From Gammaproteobacteria bacterium (GTDB lineage: Bacteria; Pseudomonadota; Gammaproteobacteria; Pseudomonadales; Halieaceae): a stretch of 46,302 bases of DNA. The stretch is from the NCBI GenBank assembly GCA_030433415.1, contig JAUIMF010000019.1, positions 1-46,302 of the forward strand, read 5' to 3'. Position 1 is the first letter of the stretch. Every line of letters begins with the position of its first letter. A program made the translations under genes and the position numbers. This document shows, piece after piece, positions 8,482 through 18,900 of the stretch. Under the pieces are notes generated by a model. The model saw only the letters and a list, made by a program, of their open reading frames with translations. It ran no database searches and was not told where the DNA came from.

Positions 8482-10002
8482 ATGACTTACGCACAACCTG
8501 GCGAAGAGGGGGCTGTCGTCTCCTTCAAATCACGTTACGAGAATTTCATTGGTGGCGACTGGGTGCCCCCCGTTGACGGCCAGTATTTTGACAATATTTC
8601 ACCCGTAACCGGCCAGCCCTTCTGCCAGATTCCCCGTTCCTACGGCGCCGATATTGATCTGGCCCTGGATGCGGCGCACAAGGCCGAGGCGGCCTGGGGC
8701 AAGACCTCGGTAACGGAGCGCTCAAACATCCTGCTCAAGATTGCCGATCGCATCGAGGCCAACCTCGAGAAGCTGGCGGTGGCCGAGACCTGGGATAACG
8801 GCAAGGCGGTGCGTGAAACCCTGAATGCCGACATCCCCCTGGCGGCGGATCACTTCCGTTACTTCGCCGGCTGCCTGCGCGCGCAGGAAGGCGGCATGGC
8901 TGAGATCGATGCCAATACCGTGGCCTATCACCTGCACGAGCCCATTGGTGTGGTAGGGCAGATCATTCCCTGGAACTTCCCCATTCTCATGGCGGCCTGG
9001 AAGCTCGGTCCGGCGCTGGCGGCAGGCAACTGCGTGATACTCAAGCCCGCTGAGCAGACACCGGCATCCATTCTGGTGCTCATGGAGATCATCGGTGATC
9101 TGCTGCCCCCCGGCGTGTTGAACATCGTCAATGGCTACGGCGCGGAGGCCGGGCAGGCCCTGGCCACGAGCTCGCGTATCGGCAAGATCGCGTTCACCGG
9201 CTCCACGCCCGTGGGGCATCACATTCTGCGCTGCGCCGCCGAGACCCTGATTCCTTCAACGGTTGAGCTTGGCGGCAAGTCGCCGAACATCTACTTCAGC
9301 GACATCATGAGTTGCGAGGACGAGTTCGTCAGCAAGGCGGTGGAAGGTACGGTGCTGGCGTTCTTCAACCAGGGTGAGGTCTGCACCTGTCCGTCCCGGG
9401 CCCTGATCCAGGAAGACATGTACGAGGACTTCATGGAGCGGGTAATTGCCCGGGCGAAGCAGATCAAGCGCGGCAGCCCCCTGGACCCCGAGTGCATGGT
9501 CGGTGCCCAGGCTTCGAAGGAGCAGTACGACAAGATTCTCAGCTACATCGAAATCGGCAAGTCCGAAGGGGCAGAGGTGCTCCTTGGGGGTGGCCCCGAG
9601 GCCCTCGACGGCGCGCTTAACAGTGGTTACTACGTGCAGCCGACGCTGCTCAAGGGCAGCAACGACATGCGCGTATTCCAGGAGGAAATCTTCGGCCCCG
9701 TGGTCGGTGTGACGACCTTCAAGACCGAGGAAGAAGCGCTGGCCATTGCCAACGATACCGATTTTGGTCTCGGTTCCGGCGTCTGGACACGCGACATGAA
9801 TCGCTCCTATCGCATGGCGCGGGGCATCAAGGCGGGTCGTGTCTGGACCAACTGCTATCACGCCTATCCGGCGCATGCCGCGTTTGGCGGGTACAAGAAG
9901 TCGGGCATCGGTCGCGAAACGCACAAGATTGCCCTTGAGCACTACCAGCAGACCAAGAACATTCTGGTCAGCTACGACACCAATCCCCTCGGATTCTTCT
10001 GA
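8482..10002 (+). CDS. NAD-dependent aldehyde dehydrogenase, ExaC/AldB type
   Basis: A 506-residue class I aldehyde dehydrogenase, oxidising aldehydes to acids in the cytosol. Motifs in order are PWNFP (163-167), FTGSTPVG (238-245, NAD binding), VELGGKSPN with the general base E262, and [12 protein letters not shown] with the catalytic nucleophile C301. The [15 protein letters not shown] block and the length match ExaC of pseudomonads and AldB of E. coli, which act on acetaldehyde and related short aldehydes. The ATG at 8482 is preferred to the GTG at 8473 because AAGG lies 8 bases upstream of it and it gives the family length. It converges on a PQQ alcohol dehydrogenase, so the pair would turn alcohols into carboxylates in two steps, as exaA and exaC do. 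Confidence 0.92.
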   Translation: MTYAQPGEEGAVVSFKSRYENFIGGDWVPPVDGQYFDNISPVTGQPFCQIPRSYGADIDLALDAAHKAEAAWGKTSVTERSNILLKIADRIEANLEKLAVAETWDNGKAVRETLNADIPLAADHFRYFAGCLRAQEGGMAEIDANTVAYHLHEPIGVVGQIIPWNFPILMAAWKLGPALAAGNCVILKPAEQTPASILVLMEIIGDLLPPGVLNIVNGYGAEAGQALATSSRIGKIAFTGSTPVGHHILRCAAETLIPSTVELGGKSPNIYFSDIMSCEDEFVSKAVEGTVLAFFNQGEVCTCPSRALIQEDMYEDFMERVIARAKQIKRGSPLDPECMVGAQASKEQYDKILSYIEIGKSEGAEVLLGGGPEALDGALNSGYYVQPTLLKGSNDMRVFQEEIFGPVVGVTTFKTEEEALAIANDTDFGLGSGVWTRDMNRSYRMARGIKAGRVWTNCYHAYPAHAAFGGYKKSGIGRETHKIALEHYQQTKNILVSYDTNPLGFF

Positions 10003-10014
10003 GGTCTGGTGATA

Positions 10015-10033
10015 GCGCGAGGCAGGCTCGCGC
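10015..10033. other. GC-rich hairpin GCGCGAG/CTCGCGC after the aldehyde dehydrogenase
   Basis: A perfect 7-bp inverted repeat around a 5-base loop, 12 bases after the stop codon and just upstream of the terminator. With no T tract of its own on the plus strand, it may protect the transcript 3' end or simply add to termination. Confidence 0.45.
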
Positions 10034-10034
10034 A

Positions 10035-10074
10035 GAAAAAAGCCCCCGCAGCCTCATGCTACGGGGGCTTTGTT
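10035..10074. terminator. Bidirectional rho-independent terminator
   Basis: AAGCCCCCG and CGGGGGCTT form a strong stem, extended by AGC/GCT across a C-A mismatch. A run of A lies on the left and TTTGTTTGTTT on the right. It can therefore end both the aldehyde dehydrogenase transcript (plus) and the PQQ alcohol dehydrogenase transcript (minus), which converge here. Confidence 0.85.
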
Positions 10075-10170
10075 TGTTTCAGAGGGCGGATCTGGTCGAG
10101 GGCGAAACTGGTTTCGATGGGCTGGCCTTACGCCAGCTTCAAGCCGACGAGGTCAGCCCTCAACGAGAGA

Positions 10171-12318
10171 TCAGCCCTCGACCGGCGCGGCCTGCGCCGC
10201 CGCGGCTTCCATCACGCCGCGCCAGAAATGCGCGCGCTCGATGACAAAGGCGCGGATATTTTCGGCGTCTTCTTGTGACAACTGACCGCCGAAGCCCACC
10301 ATGCCTTTCTCCCAGTGCAGGCCGCCGAGCACGATGGCCAGGAACTGCTCGTGTTTCTCTTTCGTCAGCGCGCGCAGATCCGGTATGGGCCCGCCACCGA
10401 TGGCGTTGTCGCCATGGCAGAACTGGCAGTAGTCACGATACAGGCGCTGGCCTTCGTAGACCTGCTCTGCCGTAGCGGTCATGGGGGGAGGATCGATGAC
10501 CAGCGGCTTGTCGACGGCGGGTGGCAGCGTTGCTTCGCCACCGAGTTTGAACACGAGCAGGCGGCTGCGATTGGCCTTGGGGCCCGCTTTCAGCGCGCCG
10601 CCGCCCACCAGGGCGAGGGAGCCGCCCCAGCCGGCGACAACGGCTACGTACTGTTCTCCATCGATGCGGTAGGTGACCGGGGGAGCGACGATGCCCGTCT
10701 GCGCATCGAAGGACCACAGCTGATCGCCGGTATCGGCGCGGTAGGCAACCAGTTGTCCATCGGCATTGCCCTGAAAGAGCAGGTTACCGCCGGTAGACAG
10801 CATGCCGCCGTTCCAGGGGCCGGTATGCTCAACTTCCCAGCGCGGTTTGCCGGTGACGGGATCCCAGGCGACGATGAGCCCGCGAACGGTATCCAGGAGC
10901 GCCGCCTGCTGGGTCAGGTCATCGGGGAGTCGTCCCGGCATCAGGTCGATCCCGGTGTTCCAGTAGCCTTCCTTGTGCTCAAAGTTCTCGTCGTGGGCGT
11001 AGACCGTGCCCACGTCCTGGCGCGGGATGTACACCAGACCGAGTTCCGGGTGGAAGCTCATGGGATGCCAGTTGTGGCCGCCGATGGGGCCGGGCAGGTG
11101 CAGGCCCGTGGGTCCATCGGTGTAGCGCGCGTTCTCGGTTTCGACGGGTCGGCCCGTTTCCATGTCGACGTAGCTGGCCCAGGTCATGGTGGCGTAGGGC
11201 TCGGCGGAAAGGAGCTCGCCGGTGCGACGATCCAGTACATAGAAAAAGCCGTTCTTGGGGGCCTGCATGAGCACTTCGCGCACTTCGCCGTTGATCTCGA
11301 TGTCGGCCAGGATCATGTGTTGTGTAGCGGTGTAGTCCCAGGCATCGCCGGGCGTGGTCTGGTAGTGCCACACGTAGCTGCCGTCATCGGGGTTCAGAGC
11401 GAGGATGGACGATAGATAGAGATTGTCGCCGCCATCGGGGCTGCGGATCTGGCGATTCCAGGGAGCGCCGTTGCCAACGCCCACGTAGAGCAGGTTCAGC
11501 TCCGGATCGAAGGCCATGGAATCCCAGACCGTACCGCCACCGCCAACTTCCCACCAGGGGCCGCCGCCCCAGGTTTCCGCCGCCACTTCCATCGCCTCGT
11601 TTTCGAAGCCGTCGTCCGGATTGCCCGGCACCGTGTAGAAGCGCCAGGCCAGGTTGCCGTCGGCTCGGCTGTAGGCACTGACATAACCGCGCACGCCCAG
11701 TTCCGATCCACCGTTGCCGATGATCACCTTGTCCTTGACGATACGCGGTGCGCCGGTGATGGAGTAGGGGCGACTGCGATCCGTGGTCTGCACCTCCCAG
11801 CGCAGGCTGCCGTCGTCGGTATTCAGACTGACGAGGCGGCCATCCAGGGTGCCAAAGAAGAGTTGGTCATCGGTGACAGCTACGCCGCGGTTCACGACAT
11901 CACAGCACAGATGCACCGCGTAATCCCGGGGCACCTTGGGATCGTAGTACCAGAGCAGGCGTCCCGAGCGCGCATCGTGGGCAAAGACGTTACTCCAGGA
12001 GCCGGTGGTGTAGATGACGCCGTCGATCACCAGCGGCGTGGCTTCCTTACCCCGCTGATTGGGGTAGTCGAAGTACCAGTCCAGTCCCAGGGAGTCCACG
12101 TTGTCCGCGTTGATCTGCGCCAGGGGGCTGAAGCGCTGCTCCGCGTCTGTCAGTCCATGTTTGGGCCACTCCACATCGGGGGCCTGGGTCGCCTTGACGG
12201 CGGCCGGCATTGCCGCGTTTGTGTCACTTTCAGGTGTGGCCGATTTTTCGCAGCCGCTGACGAGTATCAGAGTTGCGATCAGTGCCGGCCAGATTGCCGA
12301 CGGGGACGGTACGCGCAT
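10171..12318 (-). CDS. Quinohemoprotein (PQQ + cytochrome c) alcohol dehydrogenase, lipoprotein
   Basis: A 715-residue periplasmic alcohol dehydrogenase. The N-terminus has a lipobox (LVSGC, C23), so it should be lipid-anchored. Next comes an eight-bladed PQQ propeller with the adjacent cysteines C138-C139 that form the unusual disulfide ring over PQQ, and several W-motif blocks (GDxxW-like). The C-terminus is a cytochrome c domain with C631-QFC-H635 and a likely axial Met at 673 (EKGMVGFG). This is the type II quinohemoprotein layout, passing electrons from alcohol through PQQ to haem c. The start at 12318 has AAGGA 7 bases upstream; a frame from 12372 would add 18 residues before the signal. 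PQQ synthesis genes are not in the window. The lipid anchor is less usual than a plain signal peptide. Confidence 0.9.
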   Translation of the reverse strand: MRVPSPSAIWPALIATLILVSGCEKSATPESDTNAAMPAAVKATQAPDVEWPKHGLTDAEQRFSPLAQINADNVDSLGLDWYFDYPNQRGKEATPLVIDGVIYTTGSWSNVFAHDARSGRLLWYYDPKVPRDYAVHLCCDVVNRGVAVTDDQLFFGTLDGRLVSLNTDDGSLRWEVQTTDRSRPYSITGAPRIVKDKVIIGNGGSELGVRGYVSAYSRADGNLAWRFYTVPGNPDDGFENEAMEVAAETWGGGPWWEVGGGGTVWDSMAFDPELNLLYVGVGNGAPWNRQIRSPDGGDNLYLSSILALNPDDGSYVWHYQTTPGDAWDYTATQHMILADIEINGEVREVLMQAPKNGFFYVLDRRTGELLSAEPYATMTWASYVDMETGRPVETENARYTDGPTGLHLPGPIGGHNWHPMSFHPELGLVYIPRQDVGTVYAHDENFEHKEGYWNTGIDLMPGRLPDDLTQQAALLDTVRGLIVAWDPVTGKPRWEVEHTGPWNGGMLSTGGNLLFQGNADGQLVAYRADTGDQLWSFDAQTGIVAPPVTYRIDGEQYVAVVAGWGGSLALVGGGALKAGPKANRSRLLVFKLGGEATLPPAVDKPLVIDPPPMTATAEQVYEGQRLYRDYCQFCHGDNAIGGGPIPDLRALTKEKHEQFLAIVLGGLHWEKGMVGFGGQLSQEDAENIRAFVIERAHFWRGVMEAAAAQAAPVEG

Positions 12319-12393
12319 CGTTAGTTCCTTATTGTTAGCGAAGCGGGACCGATGATAATGAAATCCGTGCACCGATGTAATCGGTGCCCACCC

Positions 12394-12867
12394 CTAGTGC
12401 AGGGCCCGGTTTGTTCCCGTACGTCGGGCGTCGCCCTCGGCAAAGAGGTAGTCGAGTTGCAGGCATTCAGCGCTAAGTTGCCGCGTGGCGTCCATGGTAG
12501 TTGACAGAAAATGCGCACACTGACCCAGGCTCAGACCAGGCTTGGTCGGCAGAATGCCCGCCATCACCAGCTGCGGCGTTGCGTCATCAATCACGTCGAG
12601 AAAAATCTTGAGGATCGGGTAGTCCATATTCAATCGACCCAGATCTGCCGCCAGCGGTAGCAGAGCCATGGGGCGAATTTCAAGCTCCGTGGTCATGAGC
12701 AGACCGTAGCGCTCCAGAAACAGGCGGCTGTCGATGACGCCCTCGATGCCGCGCAGCGCCGCGAGATGAAAACCCTCGCACTCGCCGCAGTCGCTGAATT
12801 GCACACGCGCGTCCTGCAGCCATTGCTGTAGGAGCGCACGATCGGGTTTTGCCAGTGTTTCTGCCAT
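12394..12867 (-). CDS. YbjN-family protein
   Basis: A 157-residue cytosolic protein that matches remembered E. coli YbjN (158 residues) along its whole length: an N-terminal LxQWLxD segment, CGECEGFHL in the place of the CDNCQALHL block, the EIRPMALLPLAADL block (67-80), and KIFLDVIDDATPQLV (86-100). YbjN has a fold related to type III secretion chaperones and affects motility and exopolysaccharide in enterobacteria, with no known catalytic activity. The start is supported by GAGGTGG a few bases before the ATG. It lies 75 bp upstream of the PQQ dehydrogenase on the same strand, so the two may share a transcript. Confidence 0.8.
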   Translation of the reverse strand: MAETLAKPDRALLQQWLQDARVQFSDCGECEGFHLAALRGIEGVIDSRLFLERYGLLMTTELEIRPMALLPLAADLGRLNMDYPILKIFLDVIDDATPQLVMAGILPTKPGLSLGQCAHFLSTTMDATRQLSAECLQLDYLFAEGDARRTGTNRALH

Positions 12868-12922
12868 GGGCCACCTCGCTGGGGGCCGTTAATTCTACTG
12901 CATTGCAGCGGCGGGTGCCTTG

Positions 12923-15900
12923 TCAGCGCCCTCGCCGCTGATACATGCCCAGGGCCAGCATACTCAGCACAAGCAGGGCCAGACCACCCGGGCCAAGGGT
13001 GTTGACCACAAGGGCCGGGAACAGGTTGATGACGCGGTCCAGGTTGTTCTCTGGCGTTGGGTCCGTGCCGTTGCTCAGGTCGTCATTGCCCTCGATCACA
13101 TTGATGATCTGCCGGTTGTCCGGTGTAGAGACCACATCGACGGCGAACAAAAGGGTTTCCATAAAGCCCGCGTCGACGGCGCCTGCCGGATATTCGCAGA
13201 GCGTGCCTCCGACGGACTGGTCCGCACAGCTCCAGGTCGTCGGTGCGCTGGCCGCTGCATTGAACAGCGTGCCTTCGGGCACCAGTTCGCGAATGATCAC
13301 ACCCGTGGCGTTCTGATTGCCCTGGTTCCCGTAGGTAGCGGTGTAGACAATCGCGTCACCCTCATTCACCTGATTCACGTCCGGGGTTTTGCTCACATAG
13401 ATATCGGGCACCGCAATCAGAGGTGTGTCATCGGTATCGCTGTCCGTCGCTGGCTGCAGCGAATTGGTGCCATCGTCAGTGATGTGCACATTGTTGATGA
13501 TCAGGTCCCGGCCAGCGGCTGCGGGGAACAGTACATCAAGGCCAAAGCGCAGGGAGTCGCTGTCGCCGGCCAGCAGCAGGGGAACGGTGATGGAGCAGAC
13601 GGTGCCGGGAGGACTGCCGTTGGGGCAGCTCCAGATATCCGGCAGGCTGGCGATGGCGCTGAAGGTCACGTCGTCGGGCACGGTTTCGGTGATCACGACA
13701 CCTGTTGCGCCCTGGTTGCCGATGTTGGCGTAGTCGATCCCGTAGAAATAGCGTTGTCCCGGTGTCACGCCCACGCCACCGTCATCCTTGTCGATTTGTA
13801 GCTGCGGGAACGCGCCGCCGATCGGAGTGATTTCGTTGGCTGAATCCGTCGACGGTATGACGGGAGCGATGGGATCGAACTCAACGCCGTCGTCGGTGAT
13901 CTCAACGGTATTGTCGATCTCGGTGACCGCCGGGGGCAGGGGGTCGTCGACGACCACGGCGAACAGCGCGCTGGCACCACCCACGGCTACATCACCGATG
14001 GTCAGCTCGCAGGTCGTACCCGGCCCGCTGCCATCGGCGCAGCTCCAACCCGGTGTACTCGCGGCAGCGGAGTAGGCCGTATTGGCCGGCACCGTTTCCG
14101 TCAGCACCACACCCGTGGCGTTCTGGTTGCCCACGTTGCCGTAATCGATGCGGTAGACAAGAGTTGTGCCGGGCTGTGTGAGCAGGACCTGGTCATCCTT
14201 GCTCACGGTCATTTCGGGATCCGCGACCACCGGTACCACGGTCGCGTCATCGGGGTCTCCGGTGGTCGGGTCGTCCGAGACAATACCCTGCTGTTCCTTG
14301 CTATCGGCCGTTGCCTGGTTACTCAATTCCTCGGGTGCCGTAGTGCCATCGGGGTAGGGAAGGGGAATGAGTACATCGTAACTGATGGTCACCGTGCTGC
14401 TGTCAGCGACCGAGGCGTAGCTGACGCTGACGCTGCTGTCACCCGGGGTGTTTCCGGAGGTCACCACGCCGGCACCCGATGCGGTGACGCTGCCGACCTG
14501 GAACTCGCCGATCGCGTCGGGCGTGTCGTTGATGATCACCGTCGTAGCGGCGGCCTGCCCCGCGTTTTCCAGCGTGAGGGTATAGGTGATGGTATCGCCC
14601 GGTTCCGCCGGATCGTTCGGTCCGCTCCAGGTTTTCTCCAGGCCCAGGTCGGGGAAGAACAGGCTGTCGGTGTCCGTCGCGGTATAGGTGCGCTCGGCGG
14701 CATCGATGCCCGGCAGGCTGGTGGTTTCGGCGTCGACGGTGTTGTCGATCTGCGTCACACCGACGATGCCACCGTTGACCAGCTCCATGGTGAACTCCAC
14801 CGTGATGGTTTCACCCGGAGCCAGTACTTCCTCAGGCCTGGCGGGATTGCCCTCGGTGGCGAAGCTCACGGTGGTGGTGCCCGCCGCCGACGCTTCGGTC
14901 AGCGTAAAGCCCGGGGGCAGCGTGGTGACCACGAGGCTGCCGGGAACCCAGAACGTTTCGTCGAACTCGTCGCTGAAGGCCAGTTCATAGCCGGCGGAGT
15001 TGCCGGTGTTGGTCAGCTCAATGCGGATGCTGGCAACGCCCTCGGTCAGGTCCGTAAAGGTCTTGCTGACGCCCAGCACGGGTTCGACGATTTCGACATT
15101 GACGGCGCTGGACTCGCTGCCCCCCGTGAAGCTGAAGTCCACGGTGTTGGTGCGCGTGACGCCGCTGATATTGGCGGGCAGGTCTGTGATCTGGGCCGTG
15201 AGCTCGAACACGATCGTGTCGTCTTCGTCGAGCACCGTATCGCCCACGTTGGTGACCGTGCCGTAGTCCACCGTCACCACGTTCGCCGGACCGACCACGG
15301 GGTCGCCGGATTCACTGGTGCTGACGTTGTCGCCGACGAACAGGACGGAACCGGCGAGCAGGGCCAGTTCCGGATCACCGGGGTCAAGGGCCTCTAGCGT
15401 ATCGGTCAGGATTACATTGTCCGTGGTTCCCTCGCTGAACGAGGCCACGATACGGTAGTTGATACGTTCGCCAATGGCTACATCCACGACGGTGGGGTCG
15501 CCCTGTCCCAGCCCGGTATCAGGTACCGAGGTTCCTGTGACAATCTTGGAGATCGTGGCCGTACTCAGGCTGACCAGGGCATTGCTGTCGTTGCCCGAGC
15601 CCGTGCGCGATTCGACGCTTCCAGGCGCTGACTCCCAGGCGAGGGTTACATCATTCGGGAAGCGCCCCGGCACGGGTAGCAGCGCCTGGGCCTGCACGTC
15701 ATAGCTGATAGAGCAGCTGCCCTCTGCCACGCTGAGACTCGTCACGGAGAACTGCACGGTGCCACCGCTGCCCGGTGCGGGACTGCTGTCGATGGCAAAG
15801 CCCGGGCAATCGGAACTGACCGTGCTGTCGTTCACCCACAGCATGTCTTCCGGTGGCGTGAGCGCACCCGCTAGCGTATCGGTGATTACCAGGGTGTTTG

Positions 15901-18900
15901 CCTGTGCAGAGGACTCGGGCAGGTGGCTAATGACCAGCTCGAATCGCTGCGTGCCGCTGGCCGCGACGATGGCGGGCAGGCTGCCATTCTCGGTGAGCTT
16001 GGTGATTTCGAGCAGCGGTTCGACGATGTCAAAGCTTGCCGTCGCTGTCAGATCCAGGTTCAGGCTGTCCAGACGCGACGTGTTGGCCACGTTCTTGTCT
16101 TCTCCGGAGTTCAGGGGGTCGTCCAGGACGATGACGTCGACCTCGAAGATAACGCTGTCGTCATCATCGGGTTCCGGTCGGGTGTCCGGCTGGTTCACTA
16201 CATCGCCAAGATTCCATACACCGCAGGTCTGGTCGCCACCGCTGCAGTCCACGGCGGGATCACCGACGTTGGCACCCGATGACAGCGTGAGGTCGGCGCC
16301 GATGGAGACGATACGGGACCCGGTGATCTGCAGCGCCACGCTGGTCGTGGGCAGTTCGTCAAAAACGGAGACCTGTTCGGTGGTGCCGTCCGGGAAGTCG
16401 GCGCGCAGCGTAAAGGTCCCGGTTTCGCCGATGGTAAGCTCGTTGATGAGGCCCCCGGTGAGGAATGGCGTGCCATCCTGGTCCGTGTCGGTCAGCGATT
16501 TGCTGAGGCCGGGTTCGCTGATGCTCAGGGAGAAACTGTCCTGCTCCAGATACTGGCGATCATCGGGATCGCCGGTGGTGTCCAGGCTGCTCCATTCGAT
16601 GTCGACGCTGTTGACGATGGACTGACCAATGACGGCGCTGATATCTACGGTGGCGCTGTAGTCGATTTCGCAAACGCCGTTAAGGGGGAAGCTGTCCCAA
16701 CTGGCGGTGATGGAGCCGGCGGCGAACACCGGTCCCGCATCGGGGATCGCCGTGCACGAAGCACCGATGGCGACGGACGGCGCGATCACGTTCAGCTCCG
16801 CGGGAATCAGGTCCTCCAGTGAGAGCCCCTGGGCGTCGATGCGCGACGCGGCGGTGTGCGTGACCCGCAGCGTGTATGTCACGGTATCGCCAGCTTCCGC
16901 CAGGCTCCTGTCCGCCACCTTGTCCACGCGCAACAGCGGTTCCACGATTTCCAGTGCGGCGCTGTCGGAGTCCGTGACGCTGGGCAGGAAGCGCACAATG
17001 CCGGTATTGGTGTCGGTGTCGTTGTTGCGGTTGACCAGCTCGTCGCGAACCTTGGCCACGACCTCGATAGTGATGCGGTCGTCGTCGTCAGTGGTGCCGT
17101 CGGCGGCCTGCGTAACCAGTCCGTAGATGAGTTCCGCCTGATCGTTGATGCCATCGCTGTCGCGGTCCGAGATCGTTGCGGTGGGATCGGGTATGGCGGG
17201 GGTCAGGTCGGCCCCGACGTTGGTGGTGACGGCGGAAATCAGCTCCAGCACGTTATCAGTCACCGGCAGAATGTCATTCACGCGCAGGTTCGGCACGTTG
17301 ACATCGGGAATCGTGATCACCAGTTCGAAGGTCACCGTCTCACCGATCGTCAGGGACTCGGCGCCCGCCGGCGTGCCGGGAATGCTGTCGGTGTGGCCCT
17401 GATCCGTAGCGACTACGCGCTTGTCGATGCCTACGCCAAACACATCAAAGCTCTCGCAGGCTTCAAAACGGTAGTTATTCAGCTGCCCCGGATCTGCATC
17501 GTTACCGGTGCGCTCCACGCCGAGGGTGTTGTTCGGCGGCATGGTCAGGGGCTGATCCGTATCGTCGATGCTCTCCCAGAGCACCTCGGCGCAGTTCTGG
17601 AACTCGATGCCCGCCGGTGGCGGTGCCAGAAAACGGATCTGAGCGCGAAGCGTACAGGACGCGCCCTCGGGGAAGCGCTGCCAGCTGGCGATAACCTGGT
17701 CCGAACTTCCCGCATTGATCACGCTGATCGTATCGGGCAGTTCGGGGCAGAGAGAGGTATCGATGCTGCCGTCGATGAACATGTCGACGGGCAGCAGGTC
17801 CGACAGTTCGACGTCAAAGGCGTCCGCGGCGGAGCCCCCGGCGTGATCCAGGGTCAGGGTCATGAGCGGTGGCGTGGAATCATCGCCCGTGTCGGGCGTA
17901 AACACCTTGTTCAGACGCAGGGCGGGCTCGATGATGCGGATCGCTTCGGCGCGGGCCTGGATGGAGCGGCGTGATTCGCCGGGAGACTGCCAGAACCACC
18001 GCACTCGATTCCGGCGCCGCTGACCGTTGGTGTTCACGGCAGCATTCAGCACCTTGGCACGATAGAGAATCGTGATCTCTTCATCGGTGGCGTTGTTACT
18101 GTCGCTGTTGGTGATGGTGCCAAAGCCCGGATCGTTCTGGCCGGGACCGAACACCAGGCGTCGGTCCGGCGCCGTTTCGCCGCCACCAGCATTGAGGAAG
18201 CCCGCATTGGCCAGTACATCGGCAAAGCTGCCCTCGCTGGTGCTGAGGGACGGTGAGCTCGGCGTGATCGACAGTACATCCACGAAGGCGAAGCCGTTGG
18301 GTACCTGGTCAAAGAGGCGAGCGGCGGTGGTCGTGCCTTCGGGGACGCGTACCACGACTTCATAGGTGACGAGCTCGCCGATATGAGCCTCGCGAGCGCC
18401 GGTGCTGTAGCCTGGCTCGATGGCGTCGGGCGTCGCCACGCGTTTGCTGAGTCCGGGCGTGGCTATCACCGCGTCCGCGGAGTCACTGACGCGGGTAAAG
18501 GGCGCGCCGGGGTCGGGTACCGCGGTCCAGATGGCCCCCGCTTCATTGGTTACGGTTTCCAGTGGTTCCACCGCCCCGGACAGGGTGCAGCGCACCGTCA
18601 GTAGCGCCGTATCGGTGGCATAGGGGGCGCCCTCGCTACCGTCGTTGGCGGCGAGGGGGTTCGTGAGCAGCAGTCCCCCGGCCAGCGTTCCCGTAAAAGG
18701 CAGCACATTGCCGTTACCGTTCACCAGGTCGCCGGTGCCGGGTTCGCTACAGGACAGCTCGCCCGAGAGCGGGTTGTCGTCGATGGTCACGTTGTAGGCC
18801 GCCGTGCTGCCCACATTCTCGACGGTGACTACGTAGGTGATTTCATCGAACGCATCCACGCGATCCACATCGCTGTCGGCGGTCGCCGCGGATGGGTCGC

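Noticed and set aside
16856..17974. Plus-strand open frame of 372 codons inside the giant gene
   Set aside because: Antisense to well-defined repeats; the translation is a shadow of acidic repeat codons and shows no motif.
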